DNA from: Adineta vaga
Taxonomy: Eukaryota; Rotifera
Direction: 5' to 3'
DNA length: 64,000 bases
NCBI GenBank assembly: GCA_021613535.1
Contig: CP075496.1
Span: 2,542,001 to 2,606,000 of the forward strand
The notes under the pieces were generated by a model that worked only from the letters and a program-made list of their open reading frames with translations, was not told the DNA's origin and made no database searches. How positions within the stretch are numbered: the first letter of the stretch is position 1; every line of letters starts with the position of its first letter. Below are positions 47,088-60,027 of this stretch, piece by piece. The translations under genes were made by a program, and so were the position numbers.

Positions 47088-49795
47088 CTATGTGTAAAAA
47101 TCTGCTGGTTCAAGTTTGATATTTGATGAGGATGATGATGGTGTCCACAAGTCACTTCGTTTTTCATGTTGTATTGAATGTCGATGTTGCTGTTGCTGTG
47201 ACTGCGGTTGCGGATAATGTTGAGATTGTTGTTGTTGTTGTTGTAAACGATGCAGTGGTGCGATTCGTTCAAGATCAATTGTTAAATATCGTTTATAATC
47301 CGGAGAATTTAATAATTCATAACATTGATCAGACAAACGATATTTTTCTCCAATATCAAGTGAACCTAATGTTTGAATATATCGATCATATTCTACACCA
47401 AAACGACTTAAACGTTCCATAAGATCATCATCATTTATATCATTATTATGATCATGATTGTTATTATTCTCATCTTCTTTTAACGTGGGTGGACATTTAA
47501 CAAGAAGATCAACACGTCGTCTTGTTCCATCAACCATTTGTACACCTTGTCGAACCATAATAAGTAAATGATTTTTTTTTAATTCTTCAATGACTGAATC
47601 AAGATAAGCAGCATTACGTTTTAATTTTGAGTTAGCATAAACAGATGTTCGTGTAAATGCTACATATGGCAATAGTAAGAGTTCATGAGCAAGTTCCAAT
47701 GATTTCACATAGGATGAATCAATCAATGTTTTTAAACGTTTTGCTGATGGAGATGTTGATCGTGGTGGAAATGACATTGACGAAGATGATGTTGATGAAG
47801 GATGTACAACCCATGATCGATCGGAAACAGGTGTTTGATTGACTACTGTTGATGGTCTAAAAATAGAAAATAGAGAAGAATATATTCCTATGAATAAATA
47901 TATTTTTTTACTCAGAATTTGGTGTTCCAGTATTTAACGATGGTTCAAACATAACTTCAAATTGTTTGATACTTGTATTAACGAAATAAATAGCTGATTG
48001 AACAATAGATAAACTGATATTGATTCTTGCGATAGGTATTGTACCACGTGTTTGTTCAATGATATGAGTACAATTATCGAAAAAGATTTTATCCGCTTGT
48101 CCAAATGTATGAAATGTTTGCCGATAAACAATCAATGTTTCAATAGCTAATTCAATAATTCGAAGTGACGCGGACACACGCAGGACTTGTTCACGCGCCG
48201 ATAAATATCTTGCGGACATGCCTGAATAACTATCTTCGAGAGATGTTGCTATGAAAATAAAAAAAAACAATACAATATAGAAATTCATTTTGACAAAAAC
48301 AAGTAAGTTTACCTTTCAATGCAAGTGCATCGAGATAATCGCACATAAATTGATTTGCTTGTGAATCATCAAAATAGAAATCAGTTAAATTTGAACAATG
48401 ACAATTAAGAACTATAATCCATTGTTCTAATGATGGATAACGACTTGGATCAAATAATTTCGATCGACGACAAAATAATCGTGCTTTACTTGCAATAAAT
48501 ATCATTAACCACTCGGTACTATTTGTAAGACTATCCATATGATTAGGACTATGAGAATGATTATTATTATTATTTGAATAATGATGAATTTTTGTTTCTA
48601 AAATCTTTCGTATGAATTGTCCATTACTGGTACCGATTATTGAAAACGGATTTTGTCTTTGAATATGTGTATGATTTATATGTTCATCAAATTTCTCTGA
48701 TAGACAAAGACCTGATGATAAGGTTGAATCATCAGATCGACAAAATATATTTGAATTAAATGTATGTCGATGATCATATTGTTGACCTGTTTGACGAATA
48801 CATTGTACATTAGTCATTGCTTGTTTTACATGTTCCACAAGTGTAAATCGTTCATAGCCTAGATTAAATTTGGTTTAGAGAACTTTCTAGGAATAATCTT
48901 AAAGTACTCTTCAAGGTTTTCCTTTTCTTTCCATGTCACGACTCGCTCGCGCATTTTCTTTTCTATTCTTTTCTACAGACTAGGAGTTCACAGAGTTCTC
49001 AACAAAAAAAAATAGGCAGAAAGAAACGATCGGGAAGGTTTCTTCTCATAATATCTACTTAGTTAACGTTAGTTTCATTTCTATTTTTTCTTCTTTTTTT
49101 TAAAATAATTGTTTGGATAGAAATAATTATAGCACAAGGCAATAATAATTACTTTTATATTTTAGCATGTCTACAACAGAATAGCTGAAACATCTGGTTT
49201 CTTTTTACTCGCTAACTTCATAGATTTACCTTCAAGAAGAGAATGAGATCTATACTTAACGAATAAAACATTATGTAATAATCTGATGAGTATAATATAA
49301 ATAGCTTTTACTCTTTCATCACTATTTCGAATGAAATTGAATACTGACTTGTATTCTTACTCGAAGAAGAACTTAAATAAAAAGTAACTCATTTTGACCT
49401 AATTATTTCAAACAATCGATGTTCAATGAATTATTATAAATTAACTTTGAATAGATTTTGCTTTTCGACAGAAGATATCTGATGAACAGTCACAATAGAG
49501 CAACTTTTGTTCATTTACCTGCTCGTACAATTAAAAGTAAATGAAGATTGAGTTTATGTTTAAGTTGATTGTCAGCATAGACAAATGATGTAGACGTTAA
49601 ATAATGCGAAGTTATTCCAAGTAAATGAATGAATAAACCAATACTATCATACATATAATAATCACTTAATGCATGAACTAATTCATAGGTATCTGGCGAT
49701 AAAACTCGACGTAAATCAAGCTGATAAGATTCATTAAGAACCATAAATGTTGAATCAAACCAATGCTCCATTGTATTTGTATTTTCATCCTCCAT
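47088..49795 (-). CDS. Unrecognised protein with Ser- and Gln-rich linkers
   Basis: I do not recognise this gene. Reading leftward there are four coding exons: 49795-49519, then about 48852-48313, 48248-47914 and 47855-47088, roughly 640 residues. Frame is kept across the first splice (LLLIVRAG / YERFTLVEHVKQ). The first half is mostly helical (LSDYYMYDSIGLFIHLLG, WLMIFIASKARLFC, PSLEQWIIVLNCHC). The third exon has LRIIELAIETLIVYRQTFHT. The last exon starts with a Ser/Thr-Pro linker, then has SLELAHELLLLPYVAFTRTS, LDSVIEELKKNHLLIMVRQG, an Asn/Asp/His stretch, a poly-Gln tract and a tail NIKLEPADFYT. That tail contains a SUMO-type site (IKLE). There is no signal peptide or TM. Upstream is a 2 kb spacer before the divergent SLC35-type gene. 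It may be rotifer-specific. Confidence 0.6.
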
Positions 49796-51765
49796 AGTCG
49801 TTTCTGCTCTATTTTCCGCTGTTCGATCCTATTCTCTCTACTGTTCGTTAGTCGTTTTACTGACGGCAACAAGAATTCTGATTGAAGAAAAAGAATTCTC
49901 CTTCTTTACCCTCCATTTCTCTCTTTATTTCCTATGTCGAGCCTACTGCAAGTCGAGTGCAGAATTTTATATGTTGTTAGTCGGTCGGGAGAGAGAAACG
50001 AGCAGAATCGACTACATATATTTATATATATATTTGTTCTCACTAATGGAGAAAAGAAGGATGAATAAATGTGAGTGCAGTTGTCCTGTCATTCAGTGTA
50101 AGAAATGAAACTTTGATAGAAGAACGAGGAAAGAAGGGTAAAAATGGTTTGAAAGAACTGCATCATCGATACCGGTTGTGTAGTTATGTCTTTAAAAAAA
50201 AGGGAAAAAAATCCAGAAAGTCGACAAAACGATATTTTCTTGTCTAGATTATCTGACATATTAGAAGTATATGTTTAAAGAGACAAAACAGTTGACTCAT
50301 CAACTGACCTAAAGGAAAATATTTAATGCAATGCAATTTTAGTTCAACTAGTTTTATAAATTTTCAAAGAAATGTAAATTTAAAAAATCAACAAATAAAA
50401 TGCTGACGTGTAAGAAAGGTTTGACCTGATCTGATGTTGAGTATACCTTTTAAACTTTCATCTAAAGTATATGCCCTTATATTCAGATGAATAAAGTATT
50501 TTTATGTTCTTTTATTCAATAATTATGAAACTAAATATAGATCCTATTTCATCAACATATTTGTTTGCTTTTAGCAAATTGCTATTCATGTAATATAAGA
50601 AATTTTCAATAATTTCGTCAAAAAAGAATTATCGAAGATCAAATTAATTTGTACTGAATATACCGTCAAAACCAGCAAGTTTTGGTTTAAAAATAGTTTT
50701 TGCAAGAAAATCTAATCAACGTCATTCTGCTCTAGAATTGAATAATGATTATAGTGAATTTTATATTTCAATTTTTTAATAAATATGCAAAACTTGATCC
50801 TCGAAGACCTTGTATAATTCTCTTTCTTTCTTTCTTTCTCTAAAAATAGGATTTGGAAAAGTAGAGTAATATTTAAAGAACATATAAATTTCTTCAAATG
50901 TCACGTCAGGATGTTGAGAAACAAAAGAATATCTTTGCGGTAAATCGAGTTAATGAACCGATATTTTTTGATCAAAAATAGAAAGACATAAAAAGAGAAA
51001 TCTTTTGTTTTCACCATGCTTATGTTAATAAAGACGGTATTGGCTCGTAATTGTATCAATTCAAATTATGATCATTTTTTATATTGACTTGAGAAACAAC
51101 GAAGATACTTTACTTCTTCTTTATCTCAAGATGTGAATCAGTGTATAACATTTCACAACATCCTAGTAATAACTTATAAGTAACATGATCAGAATATTCT
51201 AATTAGATTTAGTTTAAACACACGAATCTATAAAAAAAAAGAGTTTTCAATGAATTACTTTCTTTTTTCTTGTGACAAATCAAGTGAATTTCACTGGTTT
51301 ATCATTAATATTAAACATCATTTTAATGAAATAACGAATAAGTAATATCTTATTAATGACTTCATCTTTTCTTCACATATGTTTCTGATTAACTACAGAG
51401 ATATAATATGTTCTCGTGTATTTTTCCTCTAAAAAAATGAGCCACCATTAAAACCGCACAGGTGTATTTAACTTCACCTATAGCAATACTGATGATATTT
51501 GTATTTACTCGTTTTCATGTGCTGATTATACACAATGATAGTACGAAATATGAAGTAACGCATGAGCGTATCTCATGATCAGAAATATGCGATGCGCTCG
51601 AGCGATGCGTGTATCGTGAAGAACGTTTCGAGTAAAGACAAAAATTAGTAATGCGGTATACAGACGTATGTACTTTGGTATATAAACATTGTTTTTTAAT
51701 TAATCGATTGATTTCGGCATATATATATATATACTGTTTAGTTTTGTTTTTTTGACATGATCTAA
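49796..51765. other. Intergenic, 2.0 kb, between divergent genes
   Basis: There is no supported gene. The ORFs at 50712-50897 (-) and 51515-51799 (-) are AT-rich shadows. TA repeats occur at about 50020-50032 and 51719-51732. It should hold promoters of the genes on both sides. Confidence 0.45.
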
Positions 51766-53681
51766 ATGAAAATGGATCCTCCAGTAACGATGAATTCATC
51801 AGACGAAGTAAGTTTCTCTTATGCGAATATTATTTCTTTTTTTATATAACACTTTGTATTTTATCAATAAAAGAAATCTCAAACAGTTTTAACCTCTGAT
51901 TCATCTTCAAAATCAGATGTTAATACAGTAAATCCGAAACCGGTGCCGATCATTATCATTGATTCATCGTCAAATGGTAATAATACACCCGCTACACCAA
52001 GTTCACCTACGGATAAAAATAGTTCTATCGAATCCGACCCTAATGCATTTTCACGAATGCCTGAACAAGAAGATAAATCGACAATACCGTCGATAGCACC
52101 TAGTACTACTACTCCAGGAGAACAACGCAATTCTCAGTTATTGGATGAAATTAAATATTTACTTAAACCAACAAATTCATTAGCTAATCCAGATTCAACA
52201 ATACAAGCATCGGTAAGATTTCAAAATTGAATTATATAGAAATATTTCAAGCTTTCCTAAATTATAGCAAGAAACAGATGCATCTATAAAACGTCGAACA
52301 ATTCAATTTGATGAAGATATGCTACGAGAGACTGATCGATTGTTAATCGAAGGATTAACTCCTACTGAAGCCAAGTCACTTGGTGCTGCTAAACGTCGTT
52401 CAGTAGCATCTCGTGGTCAACGAACATCGTATATTAATACAGTTCATGATCGAACACGTGCGTCATCAGTACAACCAGCAATATACTCTCGTTCTCAATC
52501 TCAACCAGCAACACCTAATTCAGTCATTGAACCAACACATCGTACTCTTCTCGATCATCTTTCAGATTTAATGTGGATATTTTTTGCTGCCTATTCGTTT
52601 AGTATCATTTTATTTCTTACTGATAAGTTTGAAATCGATCTTATTTTTGGCTTCTTTCTTCAAATGATCATTCAAACAATAGCATTTGGCGTTTATGCTT
52701 TTTATAAAGGTTATAATTTATTAGAACCGTCTGAACATCGAATTGCCATGATTGGTCGTAGTATTCTTATTGGTATCGGTGTATTGACTGCATTCCTTGC
52801 TTATTACTATATCACATTACCTAATTTATCGGCTATTCGACAAAGTCAAGTCATTTTAACTATTATCTTGAGCATGTTTTTTCTTCGAGAACGTATTAGT
52901 ATACCACGTATTCTTGCTTTTATTCTAACATGTATTGCCATACTTGTTCTTACTCATCGAGCAAAATTTAGTGAGACTGAAACTACAGAATATAATACAA
53001 CGAATTACAAGAATTCTTGGTTGCCATATTCATCCTCATGGAATTATATAATTGGTATTAATCTCGCATTATTCACAGCTATTCTACATAGTATAGCATC
53101 GGTAATCAACAAAGCATATTTTAGTACAGAACAAATACATGATACTGTTGTATGTTTTTGGACGGCTCTGTCAACATTAGTTATATCTTCTATTCTTGTG
53201 TTTATTACACATTTCATTCTAAAAGATGCAAGAACATTTCCTCATGATTGGCGTTTATATACTGCCTTTGGATTAGCAATCTTATCAATTTTTGCATTTG
53301 TTGCTAATCAAAAAGCAATAAGACGTGAACGTTCTTCAATCGTGACATTAATCTACTCAACAGACATTATACTAGCTTTAATCTTACAAAATCTATTTAC
53401 ACAATTTGCAAATGATGCCGTAATTATATTAGGTACTGTGTTTGTTGTTTTTTTAGCAATTATATAAAATATTTATATCTACTTTTCTTCTTCTTCTTTG
53501 ATTAGGTTGTGTATTAGTATTAGTGTCTGTATTTATCATTTGTATTGAAATGTTTATTGTCGAAAAAAGTAGAATTATAATAGCAGTAAAAGTAGCAGAA
53601 GTAGCAAATGCAAGTGCACAGAACGATGATATACAAAATCGAACTGGTTTGCCATCACAACACCAACGTGTATCGGTATGA
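51766..53681 (+). CDS. DMT-superfamily (EamA/SLC35G-type) membrane transporter
   Basis: This is a ten-helix drug/metabolite-transporter-superfamily protein. Four exons (51766-51807, 51874-52212, 52268-53432, 53506-53681) give 573 residues. The first 200 or so are a disordered Ser/Thr/Asn/Pro-rich cytosolic tail. Helices then follow from LMWIFFAAYSFSIILFL. The first EamA repeat ends with SAIRQSQVILTIILSMFFLR, then ERI, the typical substrate-cavity helix followed by RE. The second has WNYIIGINLALFTAILHSIA, SIVTLIYSTDIILALILQNL and a last helix made only after splicing, GCVLVLVSVFIICIEMFIVE. Reading through that intron would stop at TAA (53465-53467) and lose the last helix, so the splice is preferred. 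SLC35G1/TMEM20-like proteins are the nearest I recall. Substrate is unknown. Confidence 0.82.
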
Positions 53682-54130
53682 GTAGACATTTGAATTGCAA
53701 TTAAACTGAAATTTATTTAATTTACTTCATTTTATGTTTCATTTCTTATGTTTTTTCTCATTTGAAAAAGAAAAGTAAAACTTCAATTTTATACGCAGAG
53801 TTTGTTTCCTTTTAACGTTTTTTATACAATAAATATTGAAGAAAAACAAGATGTTTTGTTTTTATCGCTACAAAATACAGAGGATTTATCAACACGTTGT
53901 TTTCTAATCAAAACAAATATTAATTAGTTTATGGAAGATTTGACGAACTACCGTAAAAAAATGATATTTTGCATGAAATCAAATGTTTCAATATCTGAAT
54001 ACAACGAAATCTGCATGACAGTCTTTTCATCTGTCAAGAAAATCAAACCGTAAATATTTTATACGTCGTTTATACGGTACATATTTAGACAAAAACATAA
54101 GCATTTTTCATCAATTTACAAAACAAATAT
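53682..54130. other. Convergent 3' region
   Basis: 3' UTRs of the DMT transporter (+; CAATAAATATTG near 53827) and of IK (-). AT-rich, nothing else seen. Confidence 0.45.
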
Positions 54131-56577
54131 TCACGTCATTTTGCTGCGTTTACTCGCTGATATATCAGGCCTAGAAAAAAAATTCGATTAAAATATAAAT
54201 AAACAATCAATGAAACTTACGAACTACTGCTAATTGGATCACCTTTTCGTTTACTTTCGAGAATCTTTGATATTTGTTGCCATTCACGTTCGATTTTTTG
54301 CTTGTCATCTTTTGGTCCTGCACCACGTCGTGTTTTTCTACCATCATTCATTTTAACACCGTATTGAAAGGCAGCTTTTGGCATCGCTTCTTTCTGACCC
54401 ATATAATCAGAGTATTCTTCTGCGGTATCAAAATCCCATCGACCAACGGGACCTTTCTTTGAACCCATATCCATTTTATCAAAATCTGGTTCATCATCCG
54501 AATCAATATTAACATCTTCTTCAGCCATTGTTCTGTTCCGAAGAGGAAAAACTTAGTTTTTTTTTATAATAATCAATGCAATCTATATAAACTTACCCTG
54601 GGTAACATTCTGCATATGAATCGTCAGAAAATTTTAATTGAAAATCATTTTTAGTTTTCTTATTTGAATTCGACGAAGAATTTCGTTCATCATCCTATAA
54701 AACATACAAGAAATTCATTCAATCGATCTTGAAATAATTCGAATAAACATACATTTTTTGCACTATATTTATTATGAACATTACGTATAAAATTTTTAAC
54801 TGCATCCGCACTACTGCTCGAATCTTTATCAATTTCTTCAGTAGTTGAATTACGATCATTCTAAATGAATATGAGAATAAGTTTTGAAGAAAGAAATTAA
54901 TATACGTACAGATTTTGAATTAGTATGAAAATAGTTCTTCTTTCTATTATCATGTTCAGATTGAGCCTTTTGACGATCACTTGTTGTTGAACGTCGTTTA
55001 GCATCAGGAATATAATCACCGATATCATCATACATACTAATATCTTTAGCTTTACTAGTTATTGTATTCATTGATTCATGTGTTGGTTTAATATTCATTT
55101 CTGGTTCAAATCCACTAGCAAATATGCCAATGCCTTTCTTCTTTTGTTTTTTTAAATCTCGTTTTGAATGACGTAAATAGGAAAGAATTTGAGTTAATTT
55201 ATTGATTACAATATCATTATTACTCATGGTTGTCGTTGTCTACAAATAAAAATCGATCCATTTTCTTTTAAAGATAAAATAAACTTGTTGCTACATACTT
55301 CTGCATTAGGACAATCCGCTTTTGATCGTATTAATGTAGTTGGAATATCATCGACTGAATGTGTACCTTTGTCATTTTCATCATCTTGTTGTTCAGTAGG
55401 ATTTTCTAAATCAATAATGTATGCCATACGATGCGGTGGTAAAAATAATTCATTAACACGACGTGATGATGGACGAAATAAGATTCGAAAAATATTCTTC
55501 GCCATTGGAGATTTGAGACCTAATCGATGTTCTTCTTCCTCTTCTGGTGTTAATGGCGTTGAAGAAGTTGGAGCTGAAGTTTCGGTTGACGATGCTTTTT
55601 TCTTTTCATTATGACTACTAGAACCAATGGGTGTACTAAAATAGAGAAGAATATTATAAAGTCAAATGAAATCTAAAAAGATTTAGATTTTCTGGAAAAA
55701 AAACTCTGTACTTACATTTTAGTTGACGGTTTAGCAAATATATGATCATCATTATTCAATCCTTGTTGATCATTATCGAAATCGTCCTGTCCAATTTCAG
55801 TTCTAACCTAAATGCTTTTGGAAATAATAATTCGATTTGATAAAATAGAAATGATAATACCTTTTGTAATAAAGCATAATCTAGACCTTTGACTAAATGT
55901 GTATGTTCTAAATCTCCACCCAAAAATTTCGATTCATCAATTAATTGTTTTCTTCTAGCTGCAGCATCATAATTGCCTTTGGCATCTGGTGCAACCGCCT
56001 TATAATTTCCTGCTGATGTTGTCTGTTGATTTTGATTTGTTGTTAAACTAATATCAAGTTGATCATCATTAGTGACTAGTTCGCGTCGTTCACGAGCTCG
56101 ATCACGATATTTTTTAGCTCGTTCTTCTTCACGAGCTTTTTCTTCTCGGATCACTTTGGCATAATATTGTTTCTTTTTTTTGCGTTTATCACCTGCTTCA
56201 CTTGTACCTTCTCTATAAGAAACAAAAACTTATGAATTATGTATAAATAATTTTAAAAAACACAAACTTATGACTGGACGTTGACTTCTGTTGAGTAGAT
56301 GATGATGTTCCTTGATGACGTTGTGCAGTTGACGAACCAGGTGCAGCAGGTGTCATCAATAATTTTCGAAAATCATCATTGGTTAATGGATGTCTATAAG
56401 AATAAAAGAAAAGCAATTGAGAAGGACTTTTTCTGGATGAGCGTTACCCAGATTCTGATTCATCGTTTGGTCGATAATTGGCCGGAGCCATGGGATTTGA
56501 ATAATGTTCATCTCGAAGAAAAATTGCAATAGAACGAAAATAAAGAAGAGAAAACTTCAAATCCTACTTTCAGGCAT
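54131..56577 (-). CDS. IK: IK / RED splicing protein
   Basis: RED (IK) works with SMU1 and MFAP1 in the spliceosomal B complex and in mitotic checkpoint control. Reading leftward, exon 1 is only ATGCCTGAAA (56577-56568). After a 54-nt intron it continues as NEHYSNPMAPANYRPNDESE, matching the human start MPERDSEPFSNPLAP. Conserved blocks follow in order: HPLTNDDFRKLLMTPAAPG; KKKQYYAKVIREEKAREEE; KKYRDRARERRE; SKFLGGDLEHTHLVKGLDYA; NIFRILFRPSSRRVNELFLP; DIPTTLIRSKADCP; NDIVINKLTQILSYLR; DDIGDYIPD; SYAECYPG; and GPVGRWDFDTAEEYSDYM with KAAFQYGVKMNDGRKTRR. The human RED-type Arg/Glu/Asp repeats are absent. The C terminus is either SSSS with TAA at 54217 or, with a strong GTAAGTTT donor, a final exon ending SKRSKMT at 54131. 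I prefer the latter. Confidence 0.93.
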
Positions 56578-57041
56578 CGTTGTGTTGTGTTCGATCAATC
56601 ACTGATGATGATGAAAGAAAGAGTCTAAATAATGATGAAAAGTGAATGGATAAACAATAAAACCAATCAAAATCAAGATCGTAAAATGAGTAAAGTATAA
56701 ATATTTTTGATGAATATTATCTATTTGAATCATTGTAAAAAAAACTTCTGATTATACTTTTCATCAATTGCCTAGTTTTCTTTTTCATACGACATCTATA
56801 AATTTAATCCTTCGCCTCATATAAGTTGTCGTTTCATCTACTAATTGAACTTGTCTATTTCATATGACTATTTTTTTAGTTTCTACTTATTTATTTATAA
56901 AGCAATCGTAGTGATATTTACGGGAAAAGATATTTTCTTCACTTATTTCTAGAATAAACGAAAGAAGTAGGATGAGTCATTTACATTTTATTTTTATTTC
57001 TTTGTCACATAGGTAAATTGATTATCACAATCATAAAATAA
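56578..57041. promoter_or_regulatory. Shared 5' region between IK and TOLLIP
   Basis: These 464 bp separate divergent starts and contain no supported ORF. GTCACATAG at 57004-57012 is a possible trans-splice acceptor for TOLLIP. Confidence 0.35.
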
Positions 57042-58467
57042 ATGGCTTCTGCTGCCGCGTCTTCAAATTATAGTGCTTCTAGTGGAGCATCAAACTATTC
57101 CACTACAAACACGTATAATGATAGTAACGCTCCAAAATTTGGTGAATATCGATCACGAGTATGACAATAGTTTTATTAGTCGATTGAAAATAAAAAGAAA
57201 TTATATGTAAATTAACATTTCTATAGGTTATGCTCGGTGAACTTCCACAAGAGTTTCTTCGTATTCAACTTGTTCAAGCACAAATTTACGATCCAACAGG
57301 ATATGGCATGAGACAACAAGGTCATGGAGTTGCTCTTCATCCACAACAACTTCAACAAAATCCAAATTTTCTTGGTTATTTTACATTAACTATCGCCGAA
57401 GTAATTTCAAATAAATTCTCTTTCAGATCTAAAACAAAAGATTATTTTATTTTTTTTCCTTAGGCAAAATTGGTTAAAAGTTCTGGTCTATTAGGCTTAA
57501 TTAAAATGGATCCTTATGTTAGTTTTCGTATTGGTCATGTTTCATATGATACACCAACGGCCGCTAACGGTGGAAAAAACCCTCAATGGAAAGCTTCATA
57601 TCGCATGTATGAATTATACGAACGAAAATTCATTTTTATTCATTTGTCTTCTCTATTATAGTAATCTATTTAAAGGAATGGATAGAATACATTTAGAAGT
57701 ATATGATCAAGTAAGTTTAGATATCTTATATGGTTTTTTTTTTAATTTAAATAAGTTTTAGCGTAACTTTACTGAAGATAGTTTTATTGGAGAATGTGAA
57801 ATAGCAATACCACGTGAAGTTATGGAAGGTGAAACACGACAACATTGGTATCCAATAATGGGACGACAAGCAACTGCAAGTGAAATGCAAGGTGATATTT
57901 TGATTATTATGAGTTTTGTGGTAAGTATTTCAATAGGAAAAGATTTTCTTTAAGATGACATCAGAGAACCTTTATTTCAATCTACTATTATTATTAACAT
58001 AGTCTAAAAATAATCAAATGACCTTTGATCAAAATGATCATCACCATTATAATGATGTAGTGCGTACCTCTTTGTTGTATAGTAACATTGTCATCTTCTG
58101 TCTCCACACATTTTCATTCATTTCTAACTCATTTCTATCTTTGTAGACAGTAAGATCACCAAATCAAACTTCATCTGCAAATTCACCTGGTTCTACACCT
58201 GCTGAAACTGCAGCTAATACTGGAAATATTCCGACCAATCCAAATGCATCATCGCACCCAATTTATCTTGGAACTGAACAAGCATCAGCGCAACATTCAC
58301 CATCAGCCATACCAAAACCGCCGCCACCCTCATATTCTCAAGAAGATATTCTAACAATTCACGAAATGTTTCCGAGTGTTGATCGTCATTTTATAACGGA
58401 ATTACTCGATAAACATGGTGGAAACAAAGATCTTGTTGTTAATCATCTTTTACAAAACGTCGCTTAA
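57042..58467 (+). CDS. TOLLIP: Toll-interacting protein TOLLIP (TBD-C2-CUE)
   Basis: TOLLIP is an endosomal adaptor that binds TOM1, PI3P and ubiquitin, and links to innate signalling and aggregate clearance. Several exons join in frame. The N terminus is Ser/Ala-rich. The TOM1-binding element is VMLGELPQEFLRIQL. The C2 domain follows: GYFTLTIAEAKLVKSSGL, KMDPYVSFRIGHVSYDTPTA, NGGKNPQWKASYRINLFKGM, HLEVYDQRNFTEDSFIGECE, HWYPIMGRQ and GDILIIMSFV. A Pro/Ser/Thr linker with KPPPPSYSQEDI leads to the CUE domain, IHEMFPSVDRHFITELLD, then GGNKDLVVNHLLQ. The MFP and dileucine ubiquitin-binding residues are both present. An intron of about 230 nt (57920-58146) separates C2 from the linker. It is head-to-head with IK. 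Confidence 0.95.
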
Positions 58468-59061
58468 TTATTTACTGTATTTTTTTTCCTATTTGCAACA
58501 AAAATCAAGCATTAATCGTTACTGACGTGTATGCATGTATATATGCTTTGCTTGTTTTTTTCTTTCTTCTTCTTTTTCAATGCTTTTAACAAAGAGATGA
58601 CAATATATACATATTTCTAATCAAACAAGTACGCCACGCCAATCATACTAATCCTTATTCTAGATGGATATCTTTCTATTAAAAAGGAAATAATCAACAA
58701 TTAATGATAAAAGCGAAAGTGTATTACCAAAACTAAACAAGATTTTTTTTCTCAATTGGTTTGATTTTGTGATGTTTCTTTATCGAAATAAAATATTCTA
58801 TTTTTTTTCAAGGTATAACATTATTTGATTTAAGTAATATTGCTTGTAATAGACAAAGTCGAAACATGTCAAGATTTATTCTTTGATTGTTTTAATCTTT
58901 AATAAACAAGAAAGGGAACAATTCATACTACTCGAATGAAATATACTGTGAATAGATTTTCAATAAAACTGTCATGATGGTTTTTTATGACTTTGTTTAG
59001 AGATTTCTATGTACTTTTTCTTTGTTTCCAGATTGTTTATCTTTGATTCTTTTCAGGCATT
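58468..59061. other. Intergenic after TOLLIP
   Basis: 3' UTR of TOLLIP (GAAATAAAAT near 58785) and upstream DNA of the next gene. It ends in GATTCTTTTCAG five bases before the next ATG, a probable trans-splice acceptor. No gene seen. Confidence 0.4.
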
Positions 59062-60027
59062 ATGAGCAGTACGTCATCATCGTCAAATAGAAATCACCAT
59101 AAGACATTTGTATTAGCTAACAGAAATCGTACGCGATTTTCTCCACAAGGTTCTTCACGTTCATTTAATAATCATAAAATTGATTCGAATTCAATTGCTT
59201 TACAAAATTTATCGAAACTTGGTCAACTTGTAGATACTTTAAAATCTTTAAAACGTCTTATATCACATTATTTTGATCAAATATCGAAACAAGGCGAATC
59301 AATATTAGCTGGTGATGTACGACGTGTCTATCGACGTATATTACTTCTTTATGTCAAATATCGTCGACGACAAAATTATGAAAAACGTCGTTTAAAACAA
59401 CCAACAGATAAATCTGACGATGAAGGTGGTGAAGATGGTGAGAGTGATAGTAAACATTTGAATAATCAACATATAGAAACGAATTCAAATTCAATACCAA
59501 CATGGACAATGAAGAAAATCGTTAGTTCACAAAGTTTACCATTTACACGTGCAGGTTTTGATACTGAGCACGATGGAATCGAAGATTTTGATGAAATAGC
59601 TTTAGCTGCAATACGTGATGTTGCAAATGTACAAAATCATTGTATTCGATCGATTCTTACTGATCATCAAATGAAATTACCTGTGTATGGTTTACAAACA
59701 CGTTGGGATAGTGAAATACCAAAACAACATAAACATATTCAATCATCAATCACAACAGCGACATCAACAAATACCAATCGAGTAGAAGTTATTAAAAAAA
59801 TCGGAATTAAACCACCAAATACTTTAACCTATGCATCATCTCTTACTTCGATTTCTACACGTCCTGTTGTACTATCACCAACAACAAGTGATCAAGAATT
59901 ATTCCTCGGTTCATTAGTTCGTCAATTAAATGAACAAACCTGGCAACAACTTCATTCAATATTTGCTAATTTAAATTCTCAATCATCATCGTCACTAGAG
60001 AATTCTCAAGAACAGGTCACAAAATAA
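59062..60027 (+). CDS. Unrecognised intronless basic protein
   Basis: This is a clean 321-residue ORF in one exon; I do not recognise it. The N terminus is Ser/Asn/Arg-rich (RNRTRFSPQGSSRSF). Residues of about 50-115 form a likely helical, basic block: LSKLGQLVDTLKSLKRLISH, then DVRRVYRRILLLYVKYRRRQ. An acidic stretch follows (DKSDDEGGEDGESD), then a hydrophilic middle. A C-terminal helix lies in ELFLGSLVRQLNEQTWQQLH. There is no signal peptide or TM segment. Base composition and codon use resemble the neighbours, so it is likely a real gene. The start follows a TTTTCAG acceptor. A nuclear or cytosolic location is a guess from the basic block. Confidence 0.65.
   Translation: MSSTSSSSNRNHHKTFVLANRNRTRFSPQGSSRSFNNHKIDSNSIALQNLSKLGQLVDTLKSLKRLISHYFDQISKQGESILAGDVRRVYRRILLLYVKYRRRQNYEKRRLKQPTDKSDDEGGEDGESDSKHLNNQHIETNSNSIPTWTMKKIVSSQSLPFTRAGFDTEHDGIEDFDEIALAAIRDVANVQNHCIRSILTDHQMKLPVYGLQTRWDSEIPKQHKHIQSSITTATSTNTNRVEVIKKIGIKPPNTLTYASSLTSISTRPVVLSPTTSDQELFLGSLVRQLNEQTWQQLHSIFANLNSQSSSSLENSQEQVTK

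Noticed and set aside
47123-47422. Plus-strand ORF rich in Val/Met (VVVVVV).
   Set aside because: It is the antisense of the poly-Gln/Asn part of the minus-strand gene.
53432-53467. Reading the DMT transporter through to TAA at 53465-53467.
   Set aside because: A GT-AG intron here joins an exon encoding the missing last transmembrane helix.
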